Positions 18,130 to 26,923 of a stretch of DNA of 64,000 nucleotides are shown in pieces. The notes below the pieces were generated by a model. The model was not told the DNA's origin, searched no databases, and saw nothing but the letters and a program-made list of their open reading frames with translations. The DNA is taken from assembly GCF_018332455.1 (NCBI RefSeq), contig NZ_BOPZ01000013.1, positions 1-64,000 on the forward strand, in the 5' to 3' direction. How positions within the stretch are numbered: the stretch's first letter is position 1; each line of letters starts with the position of its first letter. Origin of the DNA: Clostridium polyendosporum. GTDB lineage: Bacteria > Bacillota > Clostridia > Clostridiales > Clostridiaceae. The translations under genes and the position numbers were made by a program.

Positions 18130-18966
18130 CTAACATATTTCAATTGTTTGTCCTGTAGTAACATTTAAAAATTTATCTTTAAACTCATATTTTAGTTTTT
18201 CAATAGCCTTTTCTCCAGTACAATGAGAAACACCTATAAGTTTAATATCTTTTTCTTTTAAATAATTTATTGTTTCATTTAATCTTAAGTCATCTGCTTC
18301 TACTAAATGAGTTCCGCCAATAATACCATAAATAGGCATACCTGTTCTCTGTATTAATGTTTCTAAAATATTAACAACACCAATATGAGAACACCCCAAA
18401 ATAACAAGTAACCCTTCCTTAAGTTGTATTGTTAATACAATTTCATCTGAGAAGTCATCTGTTTCATAGTTATTATCTACTTTAATATAAAACTTGTTAT
18501 TAACTTTTTCAAAACCTGTTTTTCTTTCAAAATTTGAAAACACTTGTATATTGTCAGAAATATTAAAAATATCTTGATTAATATATTTTGCTGAAATCTT
18601 GCTATCTTTAAGATATTTTTTTTCAAAATTGTTACCAATATATTTATAATAAATTCCATCACATTTATATTTACAATTGAAGAATTTTTCTCCTGTTATT
18701 AACTCAAATGAATTCCCTATTTCTTTTACAAGTCTTGTAAATCCTCCACTATGATCATAATGACCATGACTTAAAACTACATAATTTGTTTGCTTTAAAT
18801 CTATATTAAGTTTATTAGCATTTTCAATAAATTTTCCACTTTGACCTGTATCAAATATAATATTTATATCATCAACTTGAATGTAAAAGGAAAGTCCATG
18901 TTCATTATTTAAAACAGACTTATCTTTAACATCATTTTCTATTAGTGTTGTTATTTTAACAACCAT
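18130..18966 (-). CDS. MBL-fold metallohydrolase
   Basis: The 278-residue metallo-beta-lactamase-fold protein has the metal motif SHGHYDHSGG at residues ~65-74, preceded by the IIFDTGQSG strand/Asp, then ILGCSHIGVVNILET and GVSHCTGEKA for later ligands. The layout resembles the methanopterin-related RFA-P synthase-like subgroup, widespread in anaerobes with unknown substrate. It is the last gene of the Mrp/NifX/Fur operon, 28 bases after the DUF134 gene. There is no signal peptide. A role in metal or sulfur homeostasis is implied only by neighbours. Confidence 0.8.
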   Translation of the reverse strand: MVVKITTLIENDVKDKSVLNNEHGLSFYIQVDDINIIFDTGQSGKFIENANKLNIDLKQTNYVVLSHGHYDHSGGFTRLVKEIGNSFELITGEKFFNCKYKCDGIYYKYIGNNFEKKYLKDSKISAKYINQDIFNISDNIQVFSNFERKTGFEKVNNKFYIKVDNNYETDDFSDEIVLTIQLKEGLLVILGCSHIGVVNILETLIQRTGMPIYGIIGGTHLVEADDLRLNETINYLKEKDIKLIGVSHCTGEKAIEKLKYEFKDKFLNVTTGQTIEIC

Positions 18967-18994
18967 TTAGTTCTCCCTTTCCCTGTAATAAAAC

Positions 18995-19447
18995 CTATTT
19001 ATCTGTAGTATCATGCTTACTACAGATTCTATGACAAAAGTTGCTCTTTTTACTACATATAACTTCATTTAAACCACATACCGGACAAACACTTCTATCT
19101 TCCTCGTACCTTATTTCATATGTATTACCACAAGACAAGCATTTAAATTGACATACATTTCTTGTATAATTTCCGCCACTTATATTTATTGCTTTTCCTT
19201 CTATTAAAGCAATAGCAATTTTTTTTCTTGCACTATCTATTATATTTTGAAAGGTTTGCCTGGAGACATGCATTCTTTCTGCACATTCTTCTTGATTTAG
19301 TTCTTCTATATCTTTGAGCCTCATTGCTTCAAGCTCTTCAACCTTAAGAACAATTTCTTCTAATTCACATTTCCTTTTACCAGTAGGTATAAAATATGTA
19401 TACTCTGGTAAAAACTCTACCTTTCTACATTTTATTGGTCTTGGCAT
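18995..19447 (-). CDS. DUF134 family DNA-binding protein
   Basis: The 150-residue protein has the DUF134 pattern: MPRPIKCRKVEFLPE at the start, a sigma-70 region 4-like helix-turn-helix (LNQEECAERMHVSRQTFQNI, residues ~50-69), and a C-terminal zinc-ribbon-like tail with CxxC pairs (CLSC, CPVC). It overlaps the end of the Fur gene by 16 bases. DUF134 proteins are frequent companions of NifX-like/Mrp-like clusters, so it is a candidate local regulator of this operon. Confidence 0.88.
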   Translation of the reverse strand: MPRPIKCRKVEFLPEYTYFIPTGKRKCELEEIVLKVEELEAMRLKDIEELNQEECAERMHVSRQTFQNIIDSARKKIAIALIEGKAINISGGNYTRNVCQFKCLSCGNTYEIRYEEDRSVCPVCGLNEVICSKKSNFCHRICSKHDTTDK

Positions 19448-19890
19448 TTATTATCCTCCCTGCATTTGCTACATAGTCCAACTAGAATAGTATTTACATC
19501 AAAAATATCAATATTCTTTGTTTTCTCTATATAATTGTTTATTTTAATATATTCCAAATTAACTTTGCTATTATCTATATCTATTATACTATTACACCTT
19601 ATACATTTAAAATGAATATGCAGAGGTTTTTTACTGTATATTTTTAATTCATAATAACTTGCTCCATTTACATTTATCTCTTTTACTATTCCTGCTTGTT
19701 TAAAAATATTTACTGTCCTATACACAGTAGCAAGACCAATATTACTACTTTTTACTTTTTCATAAATTTCTTTCACATTTTGGTGAGTATTTGATTTGAA
19801 TAACTCTTCAAATATTAGTTTCTTTTGTTTTGTAAATTTACAATTATGCTTCTTTAATAAATTTTTAATCAATATAAGTTCTTTTTCCAT
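19432..19890 (-). CDS. Fur-family metalloregulator
   Basis: About 152 residues when started at the ATG at 19890, which lies 9 bases after GGAGTGAG; an in-frame TTG two codons upstream is a worse start. The winged helix occupies residues 1-80 (KFTKQKKLIFEELF, IGLATVYRTVNIFKQAGIV). The dimerisation/metal part has HIHFKCIRCNSIID and CSKCRED, giving the two CxxC pairs of a structural zinc site, plus His ligands. Fe, Zn or peroxide sensing (Fur, Zur, PerR) cannot be told from sequence alone. It lies inside the Mrp operon and may autoregulate it. Confidence 0.88.
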   Translation of the reverse strand: MEKELILIKNLLKKHNCKFTKQKKLIFEELFKSNTHQNVKEIYEKVKSSNIGLATVYRTVNIFKQAGIVKEINVNGASYYELKIYSKKPLHIHFKCIRCNSIIDIDNSKVNLEYIKINNYIEKTKNIDIFDVNTILVGLCSKCREDNKCQDQ

Positions 19891-19921
19891 AATCAAATAC
19901 TCACTCCATATACAAATTTAT

Positions 19922-20278
19922 TTAACCATTACAATTTCCTTCATGCTTATGCTCTCTACATACACTTCCTGTAGACTTTAATCCTCCTATTATATACTTC
20001 TGAATTATATCATCACACAAACCTTCTGACCCTACAAAAACTTCTATTCCGTTTTGTACAAATAATTGCTGTGCAGTTTCTCCCATACCTCCTGCAATTA
20101 TTACATCCACCCCTAAATCCTTTAGAAATACAGGTAAAAATCCTGGTCTGTGTCCTGGGTTTGCAGTAAAACTTTTATTTAATGCTTCACCCTCTTTAAC
20201 TTCATAAGTTGTAAAACCCTCACAATGTCCAAAATGCCCACTAACATATTTTCCTTCACTTGCAACTGCTATTTTCAT
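19922..20278 (-). CDS. NifX-like dinitrogenase iron-molybdenum cofactor family protein
   Basis: The 118-residue small alpha/beta protein of the NifX/NifB C-terminal fold has MKIAVASEGKYVSGHFGHCE at the start, LKDLGVDVIIAGGMGETAQQ in the middle, and a Cys/His tail (CREHKHEGNC). In nitrogen fixers the fold holds iron-sulfur or FeMo-cofactor precursors; clostridial stand-alone versions are common and uncharacterised. It lies 14 bases after a ferredoxin-containing MinD-like ATPase gene. A carrier role for a metal cluster is inferred from that pairing. Confidence 0.85.
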   Translation of the reverse strand: MKIAVASEGKYVSGHFGHCEGFTTYEVKEGEALNKSFTANPGHRPGFLPVFLKDLGVDVIIAGGMGETAQQLFVQNGIEVFVGSEGLCDDIIQKYIIGGLKSTGSVCREHKHEGNCNG

Positions 20279-20292
20279 TTCATAATCCTCCC

Positions 20293-21147
20293 TTAAAATA
20301 TTATTTTTTTAATATTAATCCACATATCTTTAATTGCTTTACTTGCTGTACTATCATCATAATAGATAATAGGTTTCAATTCATTAATAGATTTCATAGC
20401 AGTATCATCGTAAGGAATTTTCCCTATCAATTTTAACTGTTGTTCATCTACAAATTTTTCTATCTCTTCACTAATCTCTTCATTTATATCATATTTATTA
20501 ACACACACCATGGTATATATACCAAAATGCTTACATAATGACACAACTCTCATAAGATCCTCAAGCCCTGATTTAGTAGGTTCTGTTACCACTAAAGCCA
20601 CATCACATCCGGTTATAGACGCTATAACTGGACAGCCTATTCCTGGTGAACCATCTGATATAATAAGTTTCTCTTCGTTTGAAAATTTCCTTCCATTTTT
20701 ACGAAGAAAAGTTATGAGTTTTCCTGATCCATCAGCACCTATTTCCATCTCTGCTCCTGATATAATTCCCATTCCTTTATTTATTTCTGTAATAAATGTA
20801 TTTGCTGTTTTTTCATCTTTAAGTTCAATGGCATTTTGAGGACAGATAAGACTACAAGCCCCACAACCTTCACAACTAAAAGAATTGATAATGCAATTGC
20901 TAATTGCATTAAACCTACAAACAGCTTCACATTTACCACATTTTATACACTTTTCTTCATTAATAAAGGCTTTTTTTCCACCATAAAAATCTTCTTTCTC
21001 TATAGCCCTACCTTCGTAGTATAAATAAAAATTAGGTGCATCAACATCACAGTCTATTCTTACTACTTCTTCTGCAAGTTCAGATAGTGCTGTTGCAATC
21101 GTAGTTTTTCCTGTTCCTCCTTTTCCACTTAAAACTACTAATTCCAC
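20293..21147 (-). CDS. MinD/ParA-type ATPase with inserted 2[4Fe-4S] ferredoxin domain, copy 2
   Basis: The protein has 284 residues. A deviant Walker A, LSGKGGTGKTT, is at residues 6-16. A two-cluster ferredoxin insert follows at ~64-110 (CIKCGKCEAVCRF and CEGCGACSLICP), then the MinD-type Walker B/switch (ISDGSPGIGCPV) and VVTEPTKSGLEDLMRV. Such proteins are annotated as nucleotide-binding or cobyrinic-acid-synthase-like; the fold is of the Mrp/NifH group and is thought to handle iron-sulfur clusters. The start overlaps the stop of the preceding ATPase gene, so the two are translationally coupled and probably form a heterodimer. Confidence 0.88.
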   Translation of the reverse strand: MELVVLSGKGGTGKTTIATALSELAEEVVRIDCDVDAPNFYLYYEGRAIEKEDFYGGKKAFINEEKCIKCGKCEAVCRFNAISNCIINSFSCEGCGACSLICPQNAIELKDEKTANTFITEINKGMGIISGAEMEIGADGSGKLITFLRKNGRKFSNEEKLIISDGSPGIGCPVIASITGCDVALVVTEPTKSGLEDLMRVVSLCKHFGIYTMVCVNKYDINEEISEEIEKFVDEQQLKLIGKIPYDDTAMKSINELKPIIYYDDSTASKAIKDMWINIKKIIF

Positions 21148-21968
21148 TTTAGCACCCCCTTTGTCTTTTCTGCTAATTCATTAAATATATCTTTAAATTT
21201 TGAATTATTGTATATAATTTCACCCTTAGAGTAAATTACTGCTATTTCTCTGTTGTATGGAATTGCCCCAATCATTTGTATTTGTTCTTCAACACAATAC
21301 TTTTTAATTAAATTTTCTTCACAACTATTTTTATTTATAACCACGCCAAAAGGTATGTTAAACATTCTTACAAGTTCTACTGCAATTTTTAAATCGTGAA
21401 GACCAAATTCTGTAGGCTCTGTAACAAGTACTGCGCCATCCACATATTTAAGAGAATTTACCACATTACAGGATGTTCCTGGAGGACAATCTATTATGTT
21501 TATTCCTTCAGGCAGTTTTTCAAGTAACTGTCTTATTACTGGAACAGCCATAGGTTCACTTATATTCAATATTCCTCTACTGCAATCTATATTATCTATG
21601 TGCCCCTTTTCAATTCTACCTATTTCTCTCTTTTTATAACTTATTGCTCCATACTTACAAGCAATTTCACATGCGCCGCAGCCATGACATAGTTTTTGAA
21701 ACAATATAATATCATCTTTCACTTTTGCTAAAGCATTAAACTGACAAACATCTACACAAGCTCCACAAGAAACGCATTTACTATCTTCAATCAGCGGATA
21801 TTCTACCATAACATTTTCTATCTCTTTAACTTGTGGTTTTAAAAACAAAAAACCATTTGGCTCTTCTACATCACAGTCAATATAATTTGCCTTTAATGCC
21901 AGTGCAAGATTAGTTGATACTGTAGTTTTTCCTGTTCCTCCTTTTCCACTTAATACTGCTACATTCAC
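21138..21968 (-). CDS. MinD/ParA-type ATPase with inserted 2[4Fe-4S] ferredoxin domain, copy 1
   Basis: I place the start at the GTG at 21968 (MNVAVLSGKGGTGKTT, 276 residues). It follows the NifX stop codon directly and is preceded by GAAGGGGGAAG, whereas the longer frame from 22004 would overlap NifX and has no such site. Order of motifs: Walker A, ferredoxin insert with CVSCGACVDVCQF and CHGCGACEIACK, then NIIDCPPGTSCNVV and LVTEPTEFGLHDLKIA. It is a paralogue of the next gene. A function in cluster assembly or electron-coupled metal chemistry is inferred from the family and neighbours. Confidence 0.88.
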   Translation of the reverse strand: MNVAVLSGKGGTGKTTVSTNLALALKANYIDCDVEEPNGFLFLKPQVKEIENVMVEYPLIEDSKCVSCGACVDVCQFNALAKVKDDIILFQKLCHGCGACEIACKYGAISYKKREIGRIEKGHIDNIDCSRGILNISEPMAVPVIRQLLEKLPEGINIIDCPPGTSCNVVNSLKYVDGAVLVTEPTEFGLHDLKIAVELVRMFNIPFGVVINKNSCEENLIKKYCVEEQIQMIGAIPYNREIAVIYSKGEIIYNNSKFKDIFNELAEKTKGVLKWN

Positions 21969-21969
21969 G

Positions 21970-22353
21970 TTATCTTCCCCCTTCAAATCCGTGCCCCATG
22001 CCATTATGAGCTGGCCCTGCTTCTTCTAATTCTTTTAATTCACCATTATTGTACTTTTCTAACACTGACTGAATAAGGATATTTCCACATCTATATACCT
22101 TAATGTCCGCCTTACTTGTTAATTCAAAAGCATTTGGTCCTAAATTACCTGTGATTATCACATCTATTTTTTCATCAATTAACTGTTGTGCCGCTGCTAT
22201 TCCAGCACCTCCACCAGACATTTGGCCTTTATTTTCTACAATTTTAACTTCCGCATTATCAGTATCATGGATTTGAAAATATTCACATCTTCCAAATCTT
22301 ATATCAAGTAAATTATCCATAGTTGTTCCTGTTGATGAAATAGCAATTTTCAT
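21970..22353 (-). CDS. NifX-like protein, second copy
   Basis: The 127-residue protein of the same fold as the 19922-20278 gene has MKIAISSTGTTMDNLLDIRF, CEYFQIHD, QQLIDEKIDVIITGNLGPNA, and a Gly/His-rich tail (AGPAHNGMGHGFEGG). The two NifX-like proteins bracket the two ATPases in the operon, suggesting one carrier per ATPase or carriers for two cluster forms. It lies only 3 bases downstream of mrp. Confidence 0.87.
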   Translation of the reverse strand: MKIAISSTGTTMDNLLDIRFGRCEYFQIHDTDNAEVKIVENKGQMSGGGAGIAAAQQLIDEKIDVIITGNLGPNAFELTSKADIKVYRCGNILIQSVLEKYNNGELKELEEAGPAHNGMGHGFEGGR

Positions 22354-22356
22354 TTA

Positions 22357-23190
22357 TTAGTCCTCCTTCAATTGATTAATTATATTTGTAACTATAGGAT
22401 TAAAAATCAATTCCAAACTTTCACTAAAACTTTCATATCCATAATTTGAAAGATTGCATATACTACTTAACGTTGGCAATTCTCCAAGGAGTTTTAATCT
22501 CATTTCTTGTAAGAACTTCTCTGTACTCTCTCCATTAAAAATCTTAATTTTTTTCCCACAATCGGGACACATTATATAACTCATGTTTTCAATAACACCT
22601 AAAACGTTAATGTTCATTTTCCTTGCCATATTTACACCCTTTGAAACAATCATAGAAACTAGATCCTGTGGAACAGATATCATGACTATACCATTTATCG
22701 GTATGGACTGCATTACAGTTAGAGCTACATCTCCTGTACCAGGGGGCATATCGATTATTAAGTAGTCTAAGTCGTCCCAAAGTGTATCTGTCCAAAATTG
22801 TTTTACAGTTCCTGAAATTATTGGTCCTCTCCATATTACAGGCTGACTTTCATCTTTCATTAGTAAATTTAATGACATTACCTTAATACCATCTTCTGTT
22901 TCTACAGGGAGTATAAATTGTTCTGTAACTTCTGCTCTTTTATCTTTTATTCCAAGCAATCTAGGTACACTTGGACCTGTTACATCTGCATCTAAAATCC
23001 CTACTTTATAGCCAAATTGTCTTAAGGTTTTTGCAATTAACACAGATACAGTGGATTTTCCAACACCACCTTTTCCACTCATAACCCCTATAACTTTCTT
23101 CACATTATTCATTGGGTTATTCTCAACCATGCAACTTTCTTTTTCTTTAGTGCAATTTCCATTAGATGGACATAAATTACAATCTGACAT
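22357..23190 (-). CDS. mrp: Mrp/NBP35-type Fe-S cluster carrier ATPase
   Basis: About 277 residues from the ATG at 23190 (spacing from AGAGGTGA fits better than the in-frame GTG three codons upstream). Short N-terminal Cys motif CNLCPSNGNC, then Walker A GVMSGKGGVGKST, the DADVTGPSVPRLLG segment, Walker B DMPPGTGD, and the CPDCGKK pair that binds the bridging [4Fe-4S] cluster in the dimer. Mrp proteins load Fe-S clusters onto targets. First gene of an operon running to 18130, with a good promoter (23227-23255). Confidence 0.92.
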   Translation of the reverse strand: MSDCNLCPSNGNCTKEKESCMVENNPMNNVKKVIGVMSGKGGVGKSTVSVLIAKTLRQFGYKVGILDADVTGPSVPRLLGIKDKRAEVTEQFILPVETEDGIKVMSLNLLMKDESQPVIWRGPIISGTVKQFWTDTLWDDLDYLIIDMPPGTGDVALTVMQSIPINGIVMISVPQDLVSMIVSKGVNMARKMNINVLGVIENMSYIMCPDCGKKIKIFNGESTEKFLQEMRLKLLGELPTLSSICNLSNYGYESFSESLELIFNPIVTNIINQLKED

Positions 23191-23207
23191 AATCTTCACC
23201 TCTTATT

Positions 23208-23263
23208 ATTGGCATTTGCTATTTATATAGTACTCCTATTTTTAGTTTTTATCAAATGCCAAT
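23208..23263 (-). promoter_or_regulatory. mrp operon promoter bracketed by an 11-bp inverted repeat
   Basis: On the minus strand TTGATA (23250-23255) and TACTAT (23227-23232) are 17 bases apart. Perfect arms ATTGGCATTTG (23208-23218) and CAAATGCCAAT (23253-23263) flank it: one overlaps the -35 element, the other lies at the transcription start. The arrangement is what a repressor acting at two half-sites or by a loop would use; the Fur or DUF134 proteins of the operon are candidates. The remainder up to 23556 contains no gene. Confidence 0.7.
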
Positions 23264-23556
23264 TATTTTTCTTGACTTTAAATGAAAAAAATTCTAATAT
23301 TCATTATATAGATATATTTCTAACAATTTGAAACAGTTTTTATATAGGCTTAGAGTAACAGTTTTCTTTATAAATTCTTTAGTTAACGATAAATGAGCTT
23401 ATAAAAAACGTATTTTAATATGATTATTAAAATACTAAAAGAATTGTGAACTTTAACCGAAAAATATTTATTAAAACTACATACTAATTAATTAACTATC
23501 TAAAGAAAATTTCACTTTATGAAATGGCAATAAATAAAGTAATAATGGGGGATATT

Positions 23557-24195
23557 ATGAATACTACACTAGTATTAGTAAGACATGGGGAAACTGAATG
23601 GAATGCTTTAGGAAAATTCCAAGGATGTAAGGATATAAACCTATCAAATGAAGGTATTTTGCAAGCTCAATTTGTAAAAAAAAGATTTGAGAATGATTTT
23701 GACTGTATTTATACAAGTCCTTTAAAAAGAGCACTGCAAACAGCAGAAATCATTTCTAATAATACAAATTTAAATCCTATTATAGAGCCTCAATTAAGGG
23801 AAATAAATTTTGGAGATTGGGAAGGCCTTACCATAAGAGAGATAGCAAATAACTATCCTAATAATTTTAATAAATGGAGAACTGATGAACTTGATGCTCC
23901 TTTATGTGGTGGAGATATAAGTCTTAAGAAAGCAAGTATTCGAGCTAAAAGCGCCATCCTAGAAATTGTAAAAAAACATAAAGGAAAAAATATTGTGATA
24001 GTATCTCATGGAGGAATAATAAAAGCAGGTCTAATAGGTCTTTTTAATTGGAAAATGACTATGTACCATAAAATTGTTTTAGGTAATACTGCTGTCTGTA
24101 AAATAACTTTTGATGATAACTTTAATCCAACAATAATTACATTAAATGATACAAGCCATCTTCCTAATGATTATAGTATAAAATCATATGTTTAA
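23557..24195 (+). CDS. Histidine phosphatase family protein (phosphoglycerate mutase-like)
   Basis: The start is set at the ATG at 23557, five bases after GGGG; an upstream in-frame ATG at 23524 has no ribosome-binding site. About 212 residues: LVLVRHGETEWN with the catalytic His, YTSPLKRALQTAEI, the acidic residue in EINFGDWEGLT, and IVIVSHGGIIKAG with the second catalytic His. Members include cobalamin-pathway alpha-ribazole phosphatase (CobC) and broad phosphatases. No cobalamin genes are near, so the substrate is left open. It is monocistronic, with a strong terminator. Confidence 0.87.
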   Translation: MNTTLVLVRHGETEWNALGKFQGCKDINLSNEGILQAQFVKKRFENDFDCIYTSPLKRALQTAEIISNNTNLNPIIEPQLREINFGDWEGLTIREIANNYPNNFNKWRTDELDAPLCGGDISLKKASIRAKSAILEIVKKHKGKNIVIVSHGGIIKAGLIGLFNWKMTMYHKIVLGNTAVCKITFDDNFNPTIITLNDTSHLPNDYSIKSYV

Positions 24196-24209
24196 TAATT
24201 AATAAAATA

Positions 24210-24240
24210 GCAGGTTAGTGATAACATATCACTAACCTGC
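24210..24240. terminator. Bidirectional terminator
   Basis: The perfect 14-bp arms GCAGGTTAGTGATA / TATCACTAACCTGC with an ACA loop lie between the convergent phosphatase gene and feoB. Confidence 0.9.
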
Positions 24241-24258
24241 TTAATTTATAAAATATTA

Positions 24259-26409
24259 CTATATAAATCCTAATAACCTAATGGTATTAGCCACAGTAAA
24301 GCAAATTACTATTCCTGTAATGGTTGGCACAAGAAATGAAACTAAAGTCCATTTCCAGCTTTGGGTTTCCTTTTTTATAGTAAAGCATGTTGTACCACAA
24401 GGCCAATGCATTAATGAGAAAAGCATTACGCATATAGCGGTAAGCCAAGTCCATCCATTAGAAACTAAAAGTGTTCTTAATTCTTCTAAACTATCAAGCT
24501 CCAATATATTGCCCGTAGCCATATAGCTCATGATAATTATAGGAATAACAATTTCATTGGCAGGTAATCCTAAAATAAAGGCCATCAAAATATATCCATC
24601 AAGTCCTATAAGTTTTGCAAAAGGATCTAAAAAACTTGCACAATGAGTTAGGAGACTTAAATTTCCTATGTTTATATTAGCCATAAGCCAAATTACCAAT
24701 CCAGCAGGAGCTGCAACTGACACTGCACGCCCCAAAACAAATAATGTTCTGTCAAATACAGATCTGATTATTACTTTACCCACCTGTGGCTTGCGATAAG
24801 GTGGCAGTTCAAGGGTAAATGTAGAAGGAAGTCCTTTTAAAATTGTTTTTGATAACAATTTAGAAATTAACAGTGTCATAATAACTCCAAGAATTATTAC
24901 AGTAGTTAGAATAAGAGTAGAAATTACAGATTGAAATGGACCACTTATAATCCCTGCAAAAAACATTGTAATGATAGCTATAAGGGTAGGAAATCTACCA
25001 TTGCAGGGTACAAAATTATTAGTTATTATAGCAATCAGCCTTTCTCGTGGAGAATCAATTATTCTGCAACCTATTATTCCTGCAGCATTACAGCCGAACC
25101 CCATACACATTGTCAACGCTTGTTTTCCACAGGCACAGGCTTTCTTAAAGAAATTATCTAGATTAAATGCCACCCTAGGTAAATAACCTAAATCCTCAAG
25201 CAAGGTAAATAGAGGAAAGAATATCGCCATAGGAGGAAGCATAACAGATACAACCCAAGCAAGTGTTCTATACATACCCATAACGAGTATTCCATGTACC
25301 CAAGGAGGAGTTCCAAGCCAAGTAAAGAATTCAGTAAGCCTGTCTTCAATCCAAAATAAACCAGTAGAAATGATTTGAGAAGGTATATTTGCACCTGTAA
25401 TAGTAAGCCAGAATACTATACCTAAAAGTAAAATCATGATTGGAATTCCATAAATTTTAGACGTTAAAATCTTATCTATTTTTCTGTCCTTACTGTTATA
25501 GTTTTCATTTTCAAAGGTAATTACTTTTCTACAGATCATTTCCGAAGTCTCTACAAGTTTAGAAACTATTTTGTCTCTTAAAATATCATTCTCTATTTCA
25601 AGAGAGCGTAAATTATCTTTTATTTCATTAACCAATTTCATAATATCATCATTAAGGGTTATATCATAATTAAGATATTTATTTATAGATTCAAGCAATG
25701 ACTTATCACCGTCTAATAGTTTTAAAGCAATCCATCTGCTATTTAGTTTATTATTAAGAACAGTTTCAATTCTAGATTCAATTATTTTAAGAGATTTTTC
25801 TATACATGTATCATATTGAATTTTAATTGGATTAGTAGTTTGTAAATTAATAGAAATTTTATATACACTATCCATTAATTCTGACAATCCTTTTCCCCTG
25901 TTTGCACTAGTACCAACTACAGGTATTCCAAGTTCGCTAGATAGTTTTTTTAGGTTTATATTAATCTTTTTTCTTTTTGCCTCATCCATAAGATTAACGC
26001 ATAATACTACTTTATTTGTAATTTCTAATGTTTGTAGTACCAAATTGAGATTTCTTTCAAGGCAGGTGGCATCTACAACAATAACTGTGACATCTGGATT
26101 TCCAAAGCATATAAAATCTCTTGCGACTTCCTCTTCAACAGAATTTGCCATTAAAGAATAAGTTCCAGGTATATCAACCAATATGAAATCTTTATCTTTA
26201 TATATATATTTTCCGTGAGCATTGGCTACTGTTTTACCAGGCCAATTTCCGGTATGTTGATTGAGACCGGTTAAGCTATTAAATACTGTGCTTTTTCCTA
26301 CATTAGGATTGCCAGCTAAGGCAACGATCTTATCTTCTGAGTTACTACGTTTGATTTTAAGTTCTTTTTCAAGAACTCCACCTCCAGTAGATTGCTTTGT
26401 TAATCCCAT
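24259..26409 (-). CDS. feoB: Ferrous iron transporter B
   Basis: The protein has 716 residues. The N-terminal G domain has G1 GNPNVGKST, G3 DIPGTYSL, G4 NLMDEA. A helical GDI-like spacer follows, then two Gate repeats and a core with 7-10 membrane helices (FPLFTLLEDLGYLPRVAF, FGCNAAG, ELPPYRKPQ). GTP-dependent Fe2+ uptake across the cytoplasmic membrane is well established for the family. The start is supported by AAAGGAGG. feoA lies upstream with a hairpin between. The Cys-bearing ACGKQALTMCMGFGCNAAG stretch matches the pore-lining region. Confidence 0.95.
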   Translation of the reverse strand: MGLTKQSTGGGVLEKELKIKRSNSEDKIVALAGNPNVGKSTVFNSLTGLNQHTGNWPGKTVANAHGKYIYKDKDFILVDIPGTYSLMANSVEEEVARDFICFGNPDVTVIVVDATCLERNLNLVLQTLEITNKVVLCVNLMDEAKRKKININLKKLSSELGIPVVGTSANRGKGLSELMDSVYKISINLQTTNPIKIQYDTCIEKSLKIIESRIETVLNNKLNSRWIALKLLDGDKSLLESINKYLNYDITLNDDIMKLVNEIKDNLRSLEIENDILRDKIVSKLVETSEMICRKVITFENENYNSKDRKIDKILTSKIYGIPIMILLLGIVFWLTITGANIPSQIISTGLFWIEDRLTEFFTWLGTPPWVHGILVMGMYRTLAWVVSVMLPPMAIFFPLFTLLEDLGYLPRVAFNLDNFFKKACACGKQALTMCMGFGCNAAGIIGCRIIDSPRERLIAIITNNFVPCNGRFPTLIAIITMFFAGIISGPFQSVISTLILTTVIILGVIMTLLISKLLSKTILKGLPSTFTLELPPYRKPQVGKVIIRSVFDRTLFVLGRAVSVAAPAGLVIWLMANINIGNLSLLTHCASFLDPFAKLIGLDGYILMAFILGLPANEIVIPIIIMSYMATGNILELDSLEELRTLLVSNGWTWLTAICVMLFSLMHWPCGTTCFTIKKETQSWKWTLVSFLVPTITGIVICFTVANTIRLLGFI

Positions 26410-26458
26410 TTATAAACTCCTCCTTTAAATTCAAATTATTACATAAGATAAAAAAGTA

Positions 26459-26493
26459 TATTCCCATGAAATATTAATATCAACATGGGAATA
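26459..26493 (-). terminator. Hairpin between feoA and feoB
   Basis: The 10-bp arms TATTCCCATG / CATGGGAATA have a 15-base loop; on the minus strand TATACTTTTTTATC follows. It is placed so that it could partly end transcription after feoA and set the FeoA:FeoB ratio. Confidence 0.7.
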
Positions 26494-26516
26494 AAAAAAT
26501 CAGTAATCTAAGAAAA

Positions 26517-26756
26517 CTAAAAAGATTCAACTAGTATCTTAGATGCTACTTCAGAACGGAGAGCTATTACGGCACCTCTAATAAGATAGGCTACTAGATC
26601 TCCAGAAGGACTTTTTTGTAAAGCTTCTACCACCGTATCATAAATTAATCCTAAATCTAACATTCTTCTTCTAATAATTCCTTCTGAATTAAGCAGTTTT
26701 ACTTTACATTTTTGTCCTAATGGTAAAGAACTAAGTGGAATTAAATTGCTACTCAT
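26517..26756 (-). CDS. feoA: Ferrous iron transport protein A
   Basis: The 79-residue SH3-like FeoA domain has IPLSSLPLGQKCKVKLL, RRRMLDLGLI, and VVEALQKSPSGDLVAYLIRG ending in IALR. FeoA is a small cytoplasmic partner needed for FeoB function. A TGTAGGAGATG ribosome-binding site precedes it. It is divergent from the DtxR/MntR-type regulator at 26924, which is the likely iron-dependent repressor of feoAB. Confidence 0.93.
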   Translation of the reverse strand: MSSNLIPLSSLPLGQKCKVKLLNSEGIIRRRMLDLGLIYDTVVEALQKSPSGDLVAYLIRGAVIALRSEVASKILVESF

Positions 26757-26923
26757 CTTGTTACATCTCCTACAAATAAGTAAATTATTTTTTTATTAAA
26801 GTTTATAATTGAGTGGCGAGAAAAAAGTTTTCCCTACACTAAAATATGCAAAATAAATTTTATGTGTTACGAATATATATAAATTATTAGATGATGTAAC
26901 ATTTAAATTATGGTGGTGATGAT

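Noticed and set aside
21969-22004. Upstream ATG start for the first MinD-like ATPase
   Set aside because: It would overlap the NifX-like gene and lacks a ribosome-binding site; the GTG at 21968 directly after GAAGGGGGAAGATAAC fits better and starts the conserved MNVAVLSGKGG.
24281-25394. Several plus- and minus-strand ORFs inside feoB
   Set aside because: Shadows of the feoB reading frame with no ribosome-binding site or family similarity.
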